From Patiria miniata (taxonomy: Eukaryota; Echinodermata; Asteroidea; Valvatida; Asterinidae): 64,000 bases of DNA. Numbering within the stretch: the stretch's first letter is position 1; every line of letters starts with the position of its first letter. Location: the NCBI RefSeq assembly GCF_015706575.1, contig NW_024037053.1, forward strand, positions 5,022,001 to 5,086,000, written 5' to 3'. Both the position numbers and the translations under genes were made by a program. Shown here in pieces: positions 11,401-26,400 of this stretch. The notes below the pieces were generated by a model. It saw only the letters and a list, made by a program, of their open reading frames with translations, ran no database searches and was not told the origin of the DNA.

Positions 11401-14400
11401 CTTGTAGAGAGCACCAGGCTATCAAGCTTGTGCATGCTTTTGTGGTTTGAAATAATACTGACATTGTTTCTAGATGTAGTAGTTTACATACAGAAGCTGC
11501 AAGATATAGACTGGTAGCATTGCCACCACTAGAGGCCAGATCAGATAGAGGTCTTGTGTCCCACCTCCCATACCCTTCTCCCCATTGCTTCCTTGCCCTT
11601 TATCATCAGGCTAATGGGAACACTGATTTACGTTGGGAAGGTGTCAGTCCAAACTCAGAAATCGTGGGTCTCCATTTAACCATGCAACTGAACGCTGCTC
11701 TTTTTTTTCTTCTCTCTTTTCCCCTGTTTCTCTCCCGTTTGTCTATTATTTGTTTTTGTTTTTCCCTCTTTTTTTGTAACTTACAGTTTTGATTTCGTTA
11801 TCTTCAGGAATGCCCGACCACTCCGCGTCAATACAGGTATATACACACATTCTGACATTGACTTGCTGAACTTTGACCCCTGACCTCCCCTGCTGCTTGA
11901 AGCGACCTTGGGAGCCTGTGGGATTGTTTTGTGGGTTGAATTGGTTTTGTTTCTGGTTTGTGGTGAGGTTTCTCCATTTGCATTTGCATTTGCACGCATT
12001 TTAATATGTTCATTTGAAAGTTGATATTAACACAATCTAAAGAGCAGAAAACTAGAATTTCCTGCAGTACAATGACAGCTTTGTTTTGTACGACCTGAAC
12101 TGCGTGCCACTTTTTGATAGGTTCAAAGGTTTTCAGTCTGGTGCGCATGAGTCGATACCTCATGAAACAGACTTTGTTTCTAATATAGCGGAATCCGGCA
12201 ACGCTCACATGAATGCTGCACGCGTTCTTAAAGACAAGGCGCTTATTGGTCTAAGGAGCCATGAGTGCGTGTATACTACCTGAATGCGACTCACGCGAGT
12301 CTGGTGCCGCCTCAGAACATGGCTGTCACCGGATTAGTATTTGTTCATGTAGATGTGCATGTCAATATTAAGATGGCTGCCTCGTGCTTGCTGGGAATTG
12401 GGCAAAGAATGCATGTCAGGCTTTACAGAAATCTGTGCAGAAAAACATTGTTGAGAAATTGCCAAGCAGAAGTTTGTCAAGCAGGTATAGATGATGCAAA
12501 TAATAATTAACTTTTGATGAAGAAACACAACGGAGAATTCGCAAACTGAAGACGAGTCAAGCAAGAGCAACATACTTTTAATTAGTGTGGATATATTTTC
12601 TCCTTTACAAGTTTCTGCAAAGCAATTTTTTTAACAGAACAACCATAGTTAGCAAATTTCTGCTTTATCAGCAGGTTTCTGAAAAAGCCTTGAAAGGTTA
12701 CATGTCATAAATGGCATGAATTTTTTTTAACCAATAAAGACGGAGTTACATTATTTCAGCCCATGCTGCTAAATTTGAAATTGCAAAACCCTTTTAGTAA
12801 GCCCTTTATTGACAAGTAACCTAAAACTCATTATTCCAATTCATCACCATGTCTAACAACATCACCCACCATAAACCATTTTGTAGCTGTTGTTGTTTTG
12901 ATGTCATCGTTGGCTCATCAGTCATGGTTGTAAGTATTACTGACTCCAACAAGCAGCAAATAAGAGAGAAAGTAGGTCTTAGGAGTCAAGAAAATAGTTT
13001 TGTTGGTGATGCTTTGTTTTGAGTTATGGAGCAGGACATTCAGAAATGTCTGCATATCCTTGAAGTGACTGCTTTGAACATTTGAAATAGATGAGTACTC
13101 ATTTCAGTTTGTTAGTTTTGTAAGCATCTTTGATCTACTAATAAAAAACCCTACTACTTCACAATTCTGTAGTTTATCATAATAACCCACTCACGAATAA
13201 CTCATATTTGCCATTTCTTTAGAGCTTACATTCTAACACTCTTGTAAAGTAACAATGCATTTAATTATTTAAAATTAAAACAAAACTATGAGCTCTAAGA
13301 ATGAACAAATGTCTTTCACAGTAAACAAAGATTACCATCTGCTGGTTTATATTGAATATATATAATAGTCAATGATATTTTTGTATTACATTTTATCGTA
13401 ACCATGTCCATCCATTATTTATTTCCTTTGCCACAGCTCTGTGTTCAAAAGCTGTGCATTCTCATTGAAGATACGGACCAGAATTGTAAGTCCTTGAACT
13501 TTGAATTCTTGTCAATAATTAATCCTGTCTGCTGTTCAGTGTAGCTGAAATGAAACTACATCTGAATAAATCCAATTATATTAGCAGGTGAATTGAAACA
13601 GAAAGTCTAGCTTGGGTTAGTTAGGTAGACATGTAGTTTACATTGTGCAAATACTACAGTGAGTTGTAAAGATAAGCTGGTTACACAAACCAGATGGCAG
13701 CAATATTTATTTCTTTTCCAGTTTTAGCTTGTGTCTGGTTTCTGTTCATATTTGATTTTGAATAATGAAATAGTAAATGATTTCAAGGTCTGTGCAGAGT
13801 TTAAGGGTATTTTGGGAATTTAATTTTTTTTTGCTGTTTCCCAATCTTGATTGATTAAACCAAAGAGTCATGATAGTTTTTCCTTTTATGAATAATTGAA
13901 TAATGGGTAAAGATAACAAAGTACTTGAAGATAAAAATAATACAGCCAAGATCCTTCCAAGGGATAACAAGTTAGGAAAGATTGGATTTTACTTGAAAGA
14001 CCCCTAAAAATTGAACAAAACACCACAAGGTTAAGATATATATTTTGAAAACCGTAAGATTTGATATATTTTTTGTTCAGCAATGGCTTATGAATTAAAC
14101 AGTTTTGAATCAGTTTTTGAATCCCTGTAATTTATTTTTGTTCCTCTCCAGTGAAGTACTTAGGCTTGCTGGCGATGGGTAAGATTCTTAAGACTCACCC
14201 CAAGTCAGTTCAGAGTCACAAGGATTTGATCTTAGACTGCCTAGATGACAAGGATGAGTCTATACGTCTCAGAGCCCTGGACCTACTCTATGGAATGGTA
14301 AGGGTTTTATTGGAGTAGTGTTGTAATTCTTGCTCTCCTATGCTCTTTTTTTTCTCACAACAGATTTTCATGTTTAATTTTGATCTTAAATATTTTGAAC

Positions 14401-17400
14401 ATTTTATTCAACAAATTTGTTTTGAAACATATTTTCAGTTGTTATGTTTTATTGTAATCCGAAACAATATTTAAATTTTATTGAACCAATCTTTTGAGGG
14501 AGTCAAATGTTGTTGAAAACTTCAATCTTTTCAGGTCTCTAAGAAGAATCTGATGGAGATTGTCAAGAAGCTGATGATTCATGTTGATAGAGCGGAGGGT
14601 TCGCAGTATCGGGACGAACTGCTGGCTAAGATCATCCAGATATGTAGTCAGAATAACTATCAGTACATCATCAACTTTGAATGGTAAGTTCTGTCAGTAA
14701 CACAATAAGAAAGGTTACCAATTCAGCTATTTGAAAATACTTGTAATTGGTAGGATTTTTCCTTTAAGATACACAGTGTAAAACTTATGACCCTCATGTG
14801 TTGGAGTATTTTCTGCTTTGAGATTGTTTCTTGTAATGATTCTGTCTGATTTGTAATTGATTGGTAACAGGTACGTGAGTATTCTAGTTGAGCTGACTAA
14901 GATTGAAGGGACGAAGCATGGCCACCTGATTGCATCACAGATGCTGGATGTAGCCATCCGTGTCAAGGCTATACGAGCCTTTGCAGTCCAACAAATGGTA
15001 AGACTCGTTATCAGACTGTGACAGGTGTTTATTCCACTGGCAGTGAAGAATGTTTGGATGGCCTCCATTGATTCTCTGTAGAATGCAAGATTGAGTAAAT
15101 TGACCCCAAACCAAGTCATATTTCTGAAAAGATATAACTATGATGAGACCTTATATAGTTTTGAACTTCACTGAGGATATATAAAGAATACAAGAGGACT
15201 ATTGAACCTTCATATTGATCAGTGAGTTTACACCTGTTTATAAAGGGCAGTTAATTACCTATAAACATAGATCCTTTGTTTGATAGCATTTATACTTTTA
15301 CTTCTGGCACTGCAACTGGTATAGGTGATATACAAATCTCACTAGTTGTACCATCAATGATACCTCTGTTCTAAGATGCCCCATGCTCTACGGGTTTTGC
15401 AAATGATGTGTGTAAGCAGTTAGGTGACTTATTACTTCAACCAAAAAGATTTTGTTTTAAATACTGTGTCTATTTTTAAGTGTCAAATTTGATCTTCACA
15501 GGCCAAGCTTCTTGAGAACACCAGTCTGCTAGTGGGTTCTGCAGCTCAACTCAACGGTATCTGTGAGGTGCTGTATGCTGCTGCTTGGATCGTTGGCGAA
15601 TTCTCCGACTTTCTGCTGGAACCACGCTCAACGTTAGAAGCCATGTTGAGACAGAGGGTGACTAGCCTGCCAGGTCACATACAGGTCAGTTGCAATTTAG
15701 CTGTCTAATTTTTAATATTAGGTTTTGTCCTTCATCGACGTATAAACACTGTATACTCAGTGATTTACCTCCTGAGTGACAGTTGGAAAAAATCACTCTG
15801 GTGGGACTCGAACCCACGACCTCCTGCTTTCTAGTGCAGACGTCTTACCACTGGACCACCGAGCTTGCAGGATCGGTTGGCTGGTTCGAATCAGATGTAG
15901 CAGCGGGTACTGCAATGAAACGATTACACAAAAACTAATTAAGATGTACCATTCCTTTGACCAGGTTTCGCTGATGATGACATGTTGCCTGGGCTTTGCC
16001 TTAAAACCAAGTTTCTAAATTAAAATAAGAACTTGAATTTCATGACTCATTGCAAAGATGCATGAATTTAAAAAAAATAACAATAGAATCAGCTCTCCCC
16101 TTGGATCTCTAAGCAGTTAAATCTTTGCCTGGATAATAACTAAACCTAGATAAAAACCTCAAGGCAGTGCATTTTTTAATTTTTTGGTTGCAGAGCATTT
16201 ATGTTCACAACATCATCAAGCTGTACAGTGCAATACTGATGAAACTTGAGCCGGACGGAGAGAAAGAACAGATTACTGAAGTCACTCAACTCATCTCTGA
16301 GAAACTGCCGGTGTTTGCTGAGAGTGCCAACCTGGAAGTACAGGAGAGGGTAAGTGCAGTCCACCAAATTCAAATTTGTATTTGAGCCGGTCTTTAGTCA
16401 CCAAGTCAGTCACAAGTCATCAAGGTACAAGCCACAAGCTTGTAGTTAAATTGAGAACTTTCCAAGTGGTGCTGTAAAGTAAATAACATTAAAAGGCTCA
16501 AGAAATGAAAAGTGTCCAAGAACAATTTTCTACACAAAGATTAGCATTCACCTGTTGGAATATGGTAAAAAGCAGCATCATTACTTAGTCAAGGCATCAT
16601 TGTATTGACTTGATAACAGGCCTGCTGCATTCTGCAAATGCTGAAGTACATTAACAAGCTGCAGGAGAAAGATGTGGGCGTGGCTGAGGAGGTTGCCGCC
16701 CTCTTTGCTGGAGAACTGAATCCTGTGGCTCCTAAAGCTCAGAAGAAAGTCCCTGTACCCGAGGGGTAAGTAGCTAGAGTGAAACTATGATTGGGAAAAA
16801 AGGAAAAATAACACAAGCTTACTGTTACTTTCTTGAAAGAAATCTAATTCTATAGGTCTACCACCTGTAACAACCTGTCTGTTGAGGCCACTGTGAAATG
16901 CTCGATATTCTCAGCCTCTTTCTTCAAAAACCCATGAAATATTTAATGAAAACGAAGCAGTAATATTTGGGAATGGTTCCTTTATTTCAGCTTGGATCTT
17001 GACAAGTGGATTAACGAGCCACCTTCAGAAAGTTCTGATGATGAAGTCACTATTGACACCATGTTTGTGCATGACGCTCACAGGTAAGACTGCTTTATAC
17101 TTCACACACTCCGCTAGATATTCTCCTATGGATTGAGAACTTCATTCATGAAACATCTATTCATAGTTTTTAATTTGGTAGGAGTTTCCATGCAAAAGAA
17201 ATGCAAAATATGTTGGGTTTATCTTTGAAATTTGTTGACTACGGTTCATAGAAGTAAACTTATCGAGAACTAGGGGTGTGCATCAGAGCCTGGTACCCGA
17301 GTACCCGGCCGCTGATGTCAGGAACCGGTTCCAGATTATGGGATCGGGTACCAGTAACCAACTTGACAAATTACTTAGTAACTTCTCAGATGAGGAAGTG

Positions 17401-20400
17401 TGGGGAATTTCCAAAATGAAAACCAAACCAAAGTTCATGTTTATGTGCATTTTAACGTGCGACAGATGGCATATGCGAAAGTTGCGGTTTACACTGTAAA
17501 GCTACCGTATGAAGCCCTTCAATTTCCGGGATTTGAATGTTTAGTTTGGGCTTCTTGTAGGGGTACCCGGTACCTGTGTTTTACTTCAATAGGGTACCCG
17601 GTTCTTATAGAGGTACCCGGGTACCTGTGTTTTACTTCTATAGGGTACCCGGTTCTTGTAGAGGTACCCGGTACCTGTGTTTTACTTCAATAGGGTACCC
17701 GGTTCCTGTGTTTTACTTCAATACGGTACCCGGTTCTTGTAGGGGTACCTGGGTACCTGTACTACCCGTAAATGCACACCACTATTGAGAACCGTGGTGC
17801 TTAAGATATTCAGAGTTTGTTGAGCAGGCTGGAGCGTCTCCTAAAGCATGTTTCAAACTTTCATACTTGCATACATGCTGCTTGATACAGGGGAACATCA
17901 TTAAGGTATGGAGATATTTGTCGTTCATGCATTGTCCCAACAAACCTGACTCTTTGATTCGGTGATATTTGGGGATTTCAACTCAATCTCCCCGTGGCAT
18001 TCTGATCCCAACCCTTATGTTGCACCTGAGGCTGTCTCACTCCCCAACCCAATTCAAAATTATTTCATCCTAAACCTTCCTTTCCTCCATGCATCCCAAC
18101 TGGAAAAAGATAAAGTTGACTTTAGGAATATTAATCTTCCCAGTGACAGCTTTTCCTGAACATGATCACTGTGACTGTCTGAAATGTAGACTGCTTATCG
18201 ACTGGTTACATCTTATCAACAGAAGTTTTCTTTATTTTTCTTCATTTTCCCAGAGTGAGTCATAAGACAAAGTATGAGGAACCTAATGAGGACGAACTGC
18301 GTCGACGTCGCGATGTACGACGTGAGGAACAAGCCAGTAACCCACACTACCTGAAGGATAGCCGCAAGAAGAAACTCAAAGATCTGGCTGCTGAGAATGA
18401 CGTAACGGTTGATGGAATTCCTGTCGCTAAGATAGATCTCAATGTACCTCTTCATGTACCTGGTAAGAACTTGTCAAATTTATGCAAGGCAGCGGATTGT
18501 TTTGGAGATGGCAAAAAATATGTTAATGTATGTAGATTTCTCAATGTGCTTTGGACTGAGTTCGACTGAGCTACCAGGGTCACTTGACCAAAAGTCTTGA
18601 ATTGATCGGTCAGTGTGCACTGTTTGATGGACTTACAGGTCAATTAAGGGTCTGCGTAGCTAACATTTTTATAGAAGAACAAAAGTATTAATAGTTAAGT
18701 GTACTGCATTTTCTGGGTATAGGCTGACATGCATTTGTTTTTCTTGATATAAAACATTTTTCTAGTTGCTTTTTGTGAATCAGTGAGAGAGATTCTTATG
18801 TACAATATAATTTTTTAAGATTTAGTTGATTTCTGCAGTTATTGACAGCACTTTTGCTAATGAATTTGTAGTACTTTCAAGGAACGTTATTTTCTGAGTT
18901 TTGAATGTTATTTCAGACAAAGAACGTGTGAAATTCCCCTATGCACTTGAATATGCATCATATACTAGTCATGAATATTCCAAATGGTGACAGTTTTCTT
19001 GATTGACATCACACATTGATACATTTGGCTTTTTCATCCTGCATCCTTTAAGTTTTTTTTTTACACTTTTTTTTGTCTGTGCATGCGTCTTGGATTCTCC
19101 TTAGGCGTGAAAAAAGATGATTCTCGTAAGACAAAGAGTTATCGCGATATTCCAGGTGATGAAAGAATATGAACATAAAAGCATGCCCCCTCGCCCCCCA
19201 AAAACCCCAAAGGTCATATTATCTTGCTACCCTTGCATGATCATGGTGGATGGAGTTTTTACTTTCTTCATCTTGACAAAACTGTTGGAAATGTTTCTTC
19301 TTTTCCTGATTCATATTTGGAGGGCATAGTGCATTTTCTGACTGTAGTACATGTACATGTTGATTCAAGACCCATTTTCACAATTGATTGGGCACAACGT
19401 TTATACAGATGGGGATTTTTTTAATGATCGATCTTTTGCCCCTAACCTTCACAAATCTGTCAAAATCCTCTATGTTTTTTGAAAGACTTTTCAGGCTTCA
19501 GAAGGCATAGCTAAGCTGCTCTTACTTCACGGGCTGATTTATCCTTCCCCGGAAGTCATGAATTGTAAACTTTTAGCCGGACAAAAAGTTCCCATAACTT
19601 CCAACAGTTTTGTGTTTGCTTGGTATCCATGCTTGTACATGTTGCATCATGTGCATGTATGTGTACATCACAATTTTTTTTCAGAATTCCTTTTAAATAG
19701 GTTTTAAAATTTGATTTTCGATATTCTTAAGTACCACAGAAGTAAGGCAGTTCTAAACCAAATTTAGTGAAGGAACACTTTTTTAGATTATTGTGATCAT
19801 TTATTTCCATGGAAATGAGCATTGCATTGCAATCTATGTGTCATCTTTATATGCATTCCATTTGGTGATCGGTTTCTGATTGGTGCAGATTTCATGCCAC
19901 ATTGTCGTCCTCGTTTGTTGAGTATTTGTCCTCTGTGATTTATTTATTTTTGTAAAGAGTAACATAAGCTTTCTGTCAAATTGTTTGTATGTGGTACATG
20001 TGATTGAAATTATTATGAAAGGGTCAAGTGTGTTTAAGTATGTGGAAGGAAATTTGTTCTTTACTTATAGCAGGTTGTGATATTTTTTGTGCTTTTGTGA
20101 GAATTCAGTTGTGCTGTTGTGATGTGGACGTTCTTGTGTTTTGTAATGGAAAAGAGTTTAGTGAAATGTAACTCATCAAGGTTTGATTAGGTTTTGAGAA
20201 TTAGGTGTTGGAGGTGTCCTCATCATGTTGGACTCATCGTGTGAGTCCAACACTCACAGGATGTGGCACAAATGGGTCGTTTTATGTCTTCCCTTGAATT
20301 TGTGTCAGCATCCTTCATTCAGTGAATTAAAAGAGCTGTTGGACAAGAAAGAAACACTTTGAACGTCACTTAGCAAGTTTTGAAATGTTTTTGTTTTGCA

Positions 20401-23400
20401 GGTTTTAATGTGACCGATGAGTACATGAAGAAATCCAAGACATCTAAGAAACACAGGAAGAAACACAAGAAGGGCAAGAGAGGGCGCCATATATCTGAGT
20501 CCAGTGATGATATCAAGGTGGCTCATACGGTGGACATCGTGGGAGAAGAAATGCCTGAGGTAATGTTGGGGGATCACACAGGCTGGTCCATACTTAACGC
20601 CAATGCGAAGTGAATTTTATTTCATGAAACATTTGCTGCCAAATTTGCAGCCCGAGTTGAAATATATATTCAAATTGTGCACATTCACAGCACACATGCT
20701 TGAAGTGGCGTCACAAATTTGGGCTTTTGATCGCCTTCGTGTGGAGTGTGAACCGGCATTTAGAGAGGTTTCACATGCAAGCTGATACACATGTGCAAGA
20801 GTTTAGCTGTCTGTAACCCTGTGAGGTATTGTTTTACTGAGAGTATGCGCTCTCAGTCATCCACTTCGCTATCATAAAACCTGTACCGCTGGCAGTATTA
20901 ACCCTCCTGCTGTCTGAACAGTCACAGACAGTCAAAAAATCTATCCTTTTCCCCTGCCATACCTTTTACACAGGCTAGTCACCAACAGTCAAATTGTATT
21001 TTAAGCAAGCACTGTGACTAGTCAAATTCAGTTTACAGACAAAAGCAGGCAAGTGGTGGGCACAGCTGACTTATCAATCACCTACAGTTAAAGCACAGCT
21101 GTATCAAGTTATATAAACAGTCCCAGTCAATCCTGCTTTACGTAGGCTGGGAGCTCTTCACTGTTGAAAACAGTTACGTGACTGATTTTGACTGAAAGGA
21201 CAGCTTTGCACAGAGTTTATGTTTGCATAGGGGGGATAATCCAATATGACGGCAAATGTATATCAACTGAACATACAATCATAAAGTAACACCTATCCAA
21301 TTTTCAATGTTTATCTGTAGCCATATTTGTTGTGTTATTCAATCTTATTGACCGTCTTGTCTTCAGGGTGCAACATTTTCAGACGATGATGAGGATGACA
21401 GAGCTCTAGATGATCCCCACCGAGCGTTGGACATTGATCTGGATAGGTAAGACTTAACCCATTAGCACCTGTACTAGATTGTATTACATTGTATTACATT
21501 GTATTACATTGTATTACATTGTATTACATTGTATTACATTGTGTTTCGTTGTATTACATTGTATTACATTGTATTACATTGTATTACATTGTGTTTATTC
21601 ACTGAAGAATAAATAAAGCCATAGAGTGCTTGGGCGGTTTTTGGGCGCCACAGTGAGTAATAGGCTGGATAGTTTTAGGTGTTACAGTGATTAAAGGGTT
21701 AAAGAACATTTATTTTTTTACTTTTGACATGAAATGTTGTGAACAACAGAATTTCAGCCAATCCCAGTTACACTAACACTTGATCTCACTGTAAAATATC
21801 CGGCAGGCTAATCTAGCAGTGTTGTAAGAAAATGATGAAGGTGATGGAACATCACAATTCTCAAGTCGTCTTTGTGATTGTGTGCAAAATTACCTGTGCA
21901 GTTAACTTGTGTTTTTAATTATGAAAGCGTAACTCTAACCCTGCTAGATACAACACAGTGCATCAGGTGGAAAAGTCTGGTGCACTTTGATGCATTCAGC
22001 TACCAACACCAGTGCATGAATGGCCAGCTCTGAAACAATGAGAGCTAGTTCCCTTGAACAATGCCACAGTTGTATCCTGCTGTGTTCGGTGACCACAGAC
22101 TCTGAGGCAGTTTGGCCTTGAGACTTTTGGCCTGATGGATCTTGCTGCACTGGGCAGGCTTGTCACTTAGACAAGTGTTGCATGTTGCTGCATTTGGCAG
22201 GGTTTCTGGCCAAAATACCCTGGAGGGTTAGGGTTGATTGTATTTCTAGCACTTGTTCTTGTGATATAAACCCTTATGCTAATAACACATATGATGACAT
22301 ACCCAACCTCTGATGTCCATACTAGTCCTTTTTCTTAAGACAAGTTGCTTTCGTAATTAGTTATTGAAGGTTTTCGCCAATTTGTTTTTTTGTCCTTAGG
22401 CCCTTGGATGACCATGACAAGATTCCCATCAGAGAACACCGTGTTGTTGCCGCGGGACTCAAGATGGAAACGGGCCAGGAAGCGACGGAAATCGCAGAGG
22501 GAGAGAAGCCCAAAAAGAAGCATCATCATCGGAAAGAGAAAGAACACAAAGAGAAGAAAAGCAAGAAAGATAAGAAGGTTGGTCAAGACGAAAGCAAGAT
22601 GAAAGTCAAGGAGATCATTTCTCAGGATCTTAAGAAAAGCTGATACAATAGAATAGACTCCAGTGATGCTGTCGCATTGATTCCCAGTCATACGCATACA
22701 TTTGTTGAACCCAATAGTTCCTGTACCGCCCCGAACTGCCCCACCCCAGTACTGTGTAGTTTGAAGGGTTCATCAGAAATAAATACAATCTAATAATAAT
22801 GTAAAACAAGAACTAATTGTCAAAAAATAAAAAATACTCATAAAATTGAGAACCATGTGATAATTCCTATATTTAGCACAAGAAGAAGTCTGCTGAGGCA
22901 GTTGAAGAAACCCCAGCAACTAATGAGGAGGCGGTTGATTTGATGCCTGGGATGGAGGAAGCAGAGCCTACAAGGACGAACGGTCAGATAACAGACGCAG
23001 TGACGCAGGCAAACACGGCTGGAGCAGAGGCTAAGCCAGGGGAACCTGCAAAGGTCAGTACCGAGGTCACGTCTGCAAATCCTTCAATAAGATCATGTCA
23101 CATACAATAATGCATTGTAAGGCCAATTCACGCCAACGTTCACTGGGAATAAATGAAAACTATCTTGTTTGTCCATGAAATATGGATGGATTTTAAAAAA
23201 AATGTTGAGTTCTTTGTGTACAATGTAGAAAGCAAAAAGAAAGCTGATTGTGTGGCTGTGTTGAGTGTCGGTAACCAACAGGCAAGTGGCAGGTGTCATG
23301 TTAAACAGTGTAAAAAAAGCTATCAACACTGGTATTGCCCCTTCATCAACGTAGTTTTGTTGATCTTTTTTTGTTAGGATGATTTGAGTTTCTGGCTTTC

Positions 23401-26400
23401 CAAGGCTTCAGATGAACCTAGCGTCGCAACGGTCGTTGAAGATGCTCCTGCAGATACGAGTGAACCTCCACCTGAGGAGGTAAGAACACTCCACCTTGCC
23501 AATGTTTACTAGATGGGTTGAAGAAGAGAGGAGGAAGGGGTGAGGGGAACATTCCCCCCCTTCCTCAGTTGAACATTTGGAGTCTTCCAAAACACTTCAT
23601 GTGTAAGATTTTGGCTTGTTGGGCCTAATTAAAATGAAGATGAATACTTTATAAATTGAATTTCTTTCTGTTTTGTAGAAGCACAAGAAGCATCACAAGA
23701 AGGAGAAAAAAGCCAAGAAAGAGAAGAAAGAGAAAAAGAAACGATCGCATAAAGGTCACCATGGCGACGAAGAAAGACTTGAAGAAGAGGAGACGGGAAG
23801 GACGGAACAGATGGAGAATGGAACAGTGCAGGAGAGCGCACCAGAAGTAGTCATACCAGTTAGTAGTGTACTCTAGATAGGGCTGCGGCTGTGGCTTGCA
23901 AATACACATGCGTCTATGGGAAGTGGCTCAATCCACTTCCCATAGACGCATGTGTTTTCATCAGCCATAGTCTCAATTAAAAAATTACCAAATATAATTT
24001 GTGCACTTGTGAAAGCCGCATCATTCTTAATGTCAGTGTTTATTTTTGGAAGATTTTTTTTTTTTGGTAGTAGAGGTAAAAAAAATAATCTTCAAAGAGT
24101 AAAAACAGTTGAGATAGTTTCAAAACTTGTTAAATAACTTTATTTGATTTCTTTTCATACTTTTGTTTCTTTTCAGCCAATGTCCAGTTACAGACTTTTA
24201 GCTGAGAATAATTCTATTAAAATGGTGAGTATCATTTAAAAAGGAATCTCTAAATGCCCTTTCACAATTCTGAGCCACCAACCAAATTAATTGCTGCTTT
24301 TTTGCTTGTATTTTGTCAGTAATCGAAATGGTTTAATTGTTTTGTTTCTTTCATTAGATGTATGAAACAAGGGTAGAACTGAAAACCCAGAATCAGGTCG
24401 TCGTGTCGGTAATCTTCAGCAATCTCACTTCCTCTCATCTCAAGTCATTGGACTTCAACGTCTTAGACTCTCTCAACACCAGGCTAATACGAGTGGTGAG
24501 TCTAGAAGTTGTAATTGGAATGTGTGTGTAAAATATTAAATTCCTGCTTATATAATATCCAGAAATTTACTTAGTTTTGAAGTTTTGTATGGAGTGAGTG
24601 GGAAAAGTAAGGCGAAAGTTAGAAGTGACAATAATGAATAATGAAAGTGATGACACCAAAAGATTTTTTTTCTTGAAGCATTTTTTGAATCACTAGTCTT
24701 ATTTGGGATCTTGCCTTGTAAGTCGGGGAATAATTAAGAAAAACCCAAGAAAATGAATTCTTAAACTTATCTTGGATTAGAAGTCTCCTAATGGGTTTTG
24801 GCAAGTCTTGTGACTGTTAGTCTGGTTCTGATTTGACAGGATTTGACAAGTCAGCATGAAGGAGTCAAGGTACCATTCCAGTTGCCCCCTGGCATGACGA
24901 ATGAGGGACAGTTTGCATTCACAGTCAAAAGCATTACCATGGCACAGAAGCTGCGTGGAACACTGACCTACATGCTCAAGGTAAGAGGCATCAAAATGTA
25001 CACCGTTACAGACTGGTGTTCCCTGAGTGGCTCAGAATTATTCCAAAGATTTGAATTACGTGCTTGATAAGCAGTTGGAGCGACTACATTGACTACAAAA
25101 CTACTAAAGTTTGCTTGTCTAAAATGAAAATAGGTTTTGTTGACCTAAGTTGGATCTTATACTAGTTGGTGTGGCCCGACTCTGGAATATCAGTCTGAAG
25201 AAGCCAGCTCGGGGGTGTGTCGATGAAGTAGTTCAGGTCAAAGGTCATTCGGGGTAAAAATCGCTGACGCCATGTTACGCGATGTTACGCGATGTTACGC
25301 GAATGCCCATTAACACGCAACGGGCGAATGCCCGTTAACACGCAAGCATCGTGCCTCTGTCTCCTTGGCCGTTCATGCGTCTTCAATGAGCGTTTGATTA
25401 TCCCGAATGACCCGTGACCCATATCATTGTGCGCATGCGCAGTTGAAATACCGTACTGGCTTATTGGATGTTTACTTACACAGCTTCTGGAAAGCACGCC
25501 CTCAACTTCATAGTCCCTCGTTCTAATCAGTATAAGCTGTAATACTCTCTTGCTTTGTTATAATGAACCAATCTCTTGACATATTTGGTTTTTGGGTCTT
25601 TATTCTTCAGGATGATGCAGGTTCCACAAGTGAGAAGATTGACTTCAAGGTGCACCTTCCCGTGTCGGCTTACTTTGTGCCTAAGCAGTGTTCCAGGTAG
25701 GCTGAGACTTAAATAACCAAGATTCGTTTTCAAGCAAGATGACATTTGTTTTAATTGCCAGTTTAGGCTCAACTCGGAAAGTATATTACCCATAGACATT
25801 TCTTACAAACTCAATATTTGAGTCTCATTGAAATTTGTTACTACCACAAAAGCTACACATCAATTTTGGAATCTAATGGTATATGTGAGACGCTTTGAGT
25901 TTGTTTCTCAATTGTTTAACTTCTTTCTTGAGAACTATTATTCAAAATGCAACTTTGTAATATATATGAACTGATTTTGTGTCTCCATGACAGTGCTGAA
26001 TATGCGGAGCTGTTGAGTGGAGGGGACTTGAGCAGCAAGCAGTCCATGACCATCCCCAATATTGAAATGGACTTTTCCATCGTCCTTGCCAGAGTACATT
26101 TCTTTGGGCACCTTTCACTTGTTGAGAGGGTAGACACGACAGCCTCTCTGTATGGTCAGTCAATACAGGGCCATCAAGTCTGTTTACTTCTTAAAGCATT
26201 GGTAAGTCAGCTCGGTTGCTCTGTAAACTTTTTCTTCCTCCATTCACATTTTGCTGACGTGTGTGGTAATTGAATATTGAATAATTGATCACTGAATTAT
26301 TGAAATATAATGGTCTACTATTGATGATGGTAGTATGATTGATTATTGAATGTTTGATTATTGAGTATTACCGTGATTGAAGTACTATTGACTAAAGAAA

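Noticed and set aside
15790-15875. tRNA gene on the minus strand
   Set aside because: It has A and B boxes but no full cloverleaf, carries a long shared body and recurs as a SINE at 57370.
17278-17788. Open frames across the GGTACC minisatellite
   Set aside because: The translation is a repeat of the minisatellite unit in several frames, and it lies within an AP3D1 intron.
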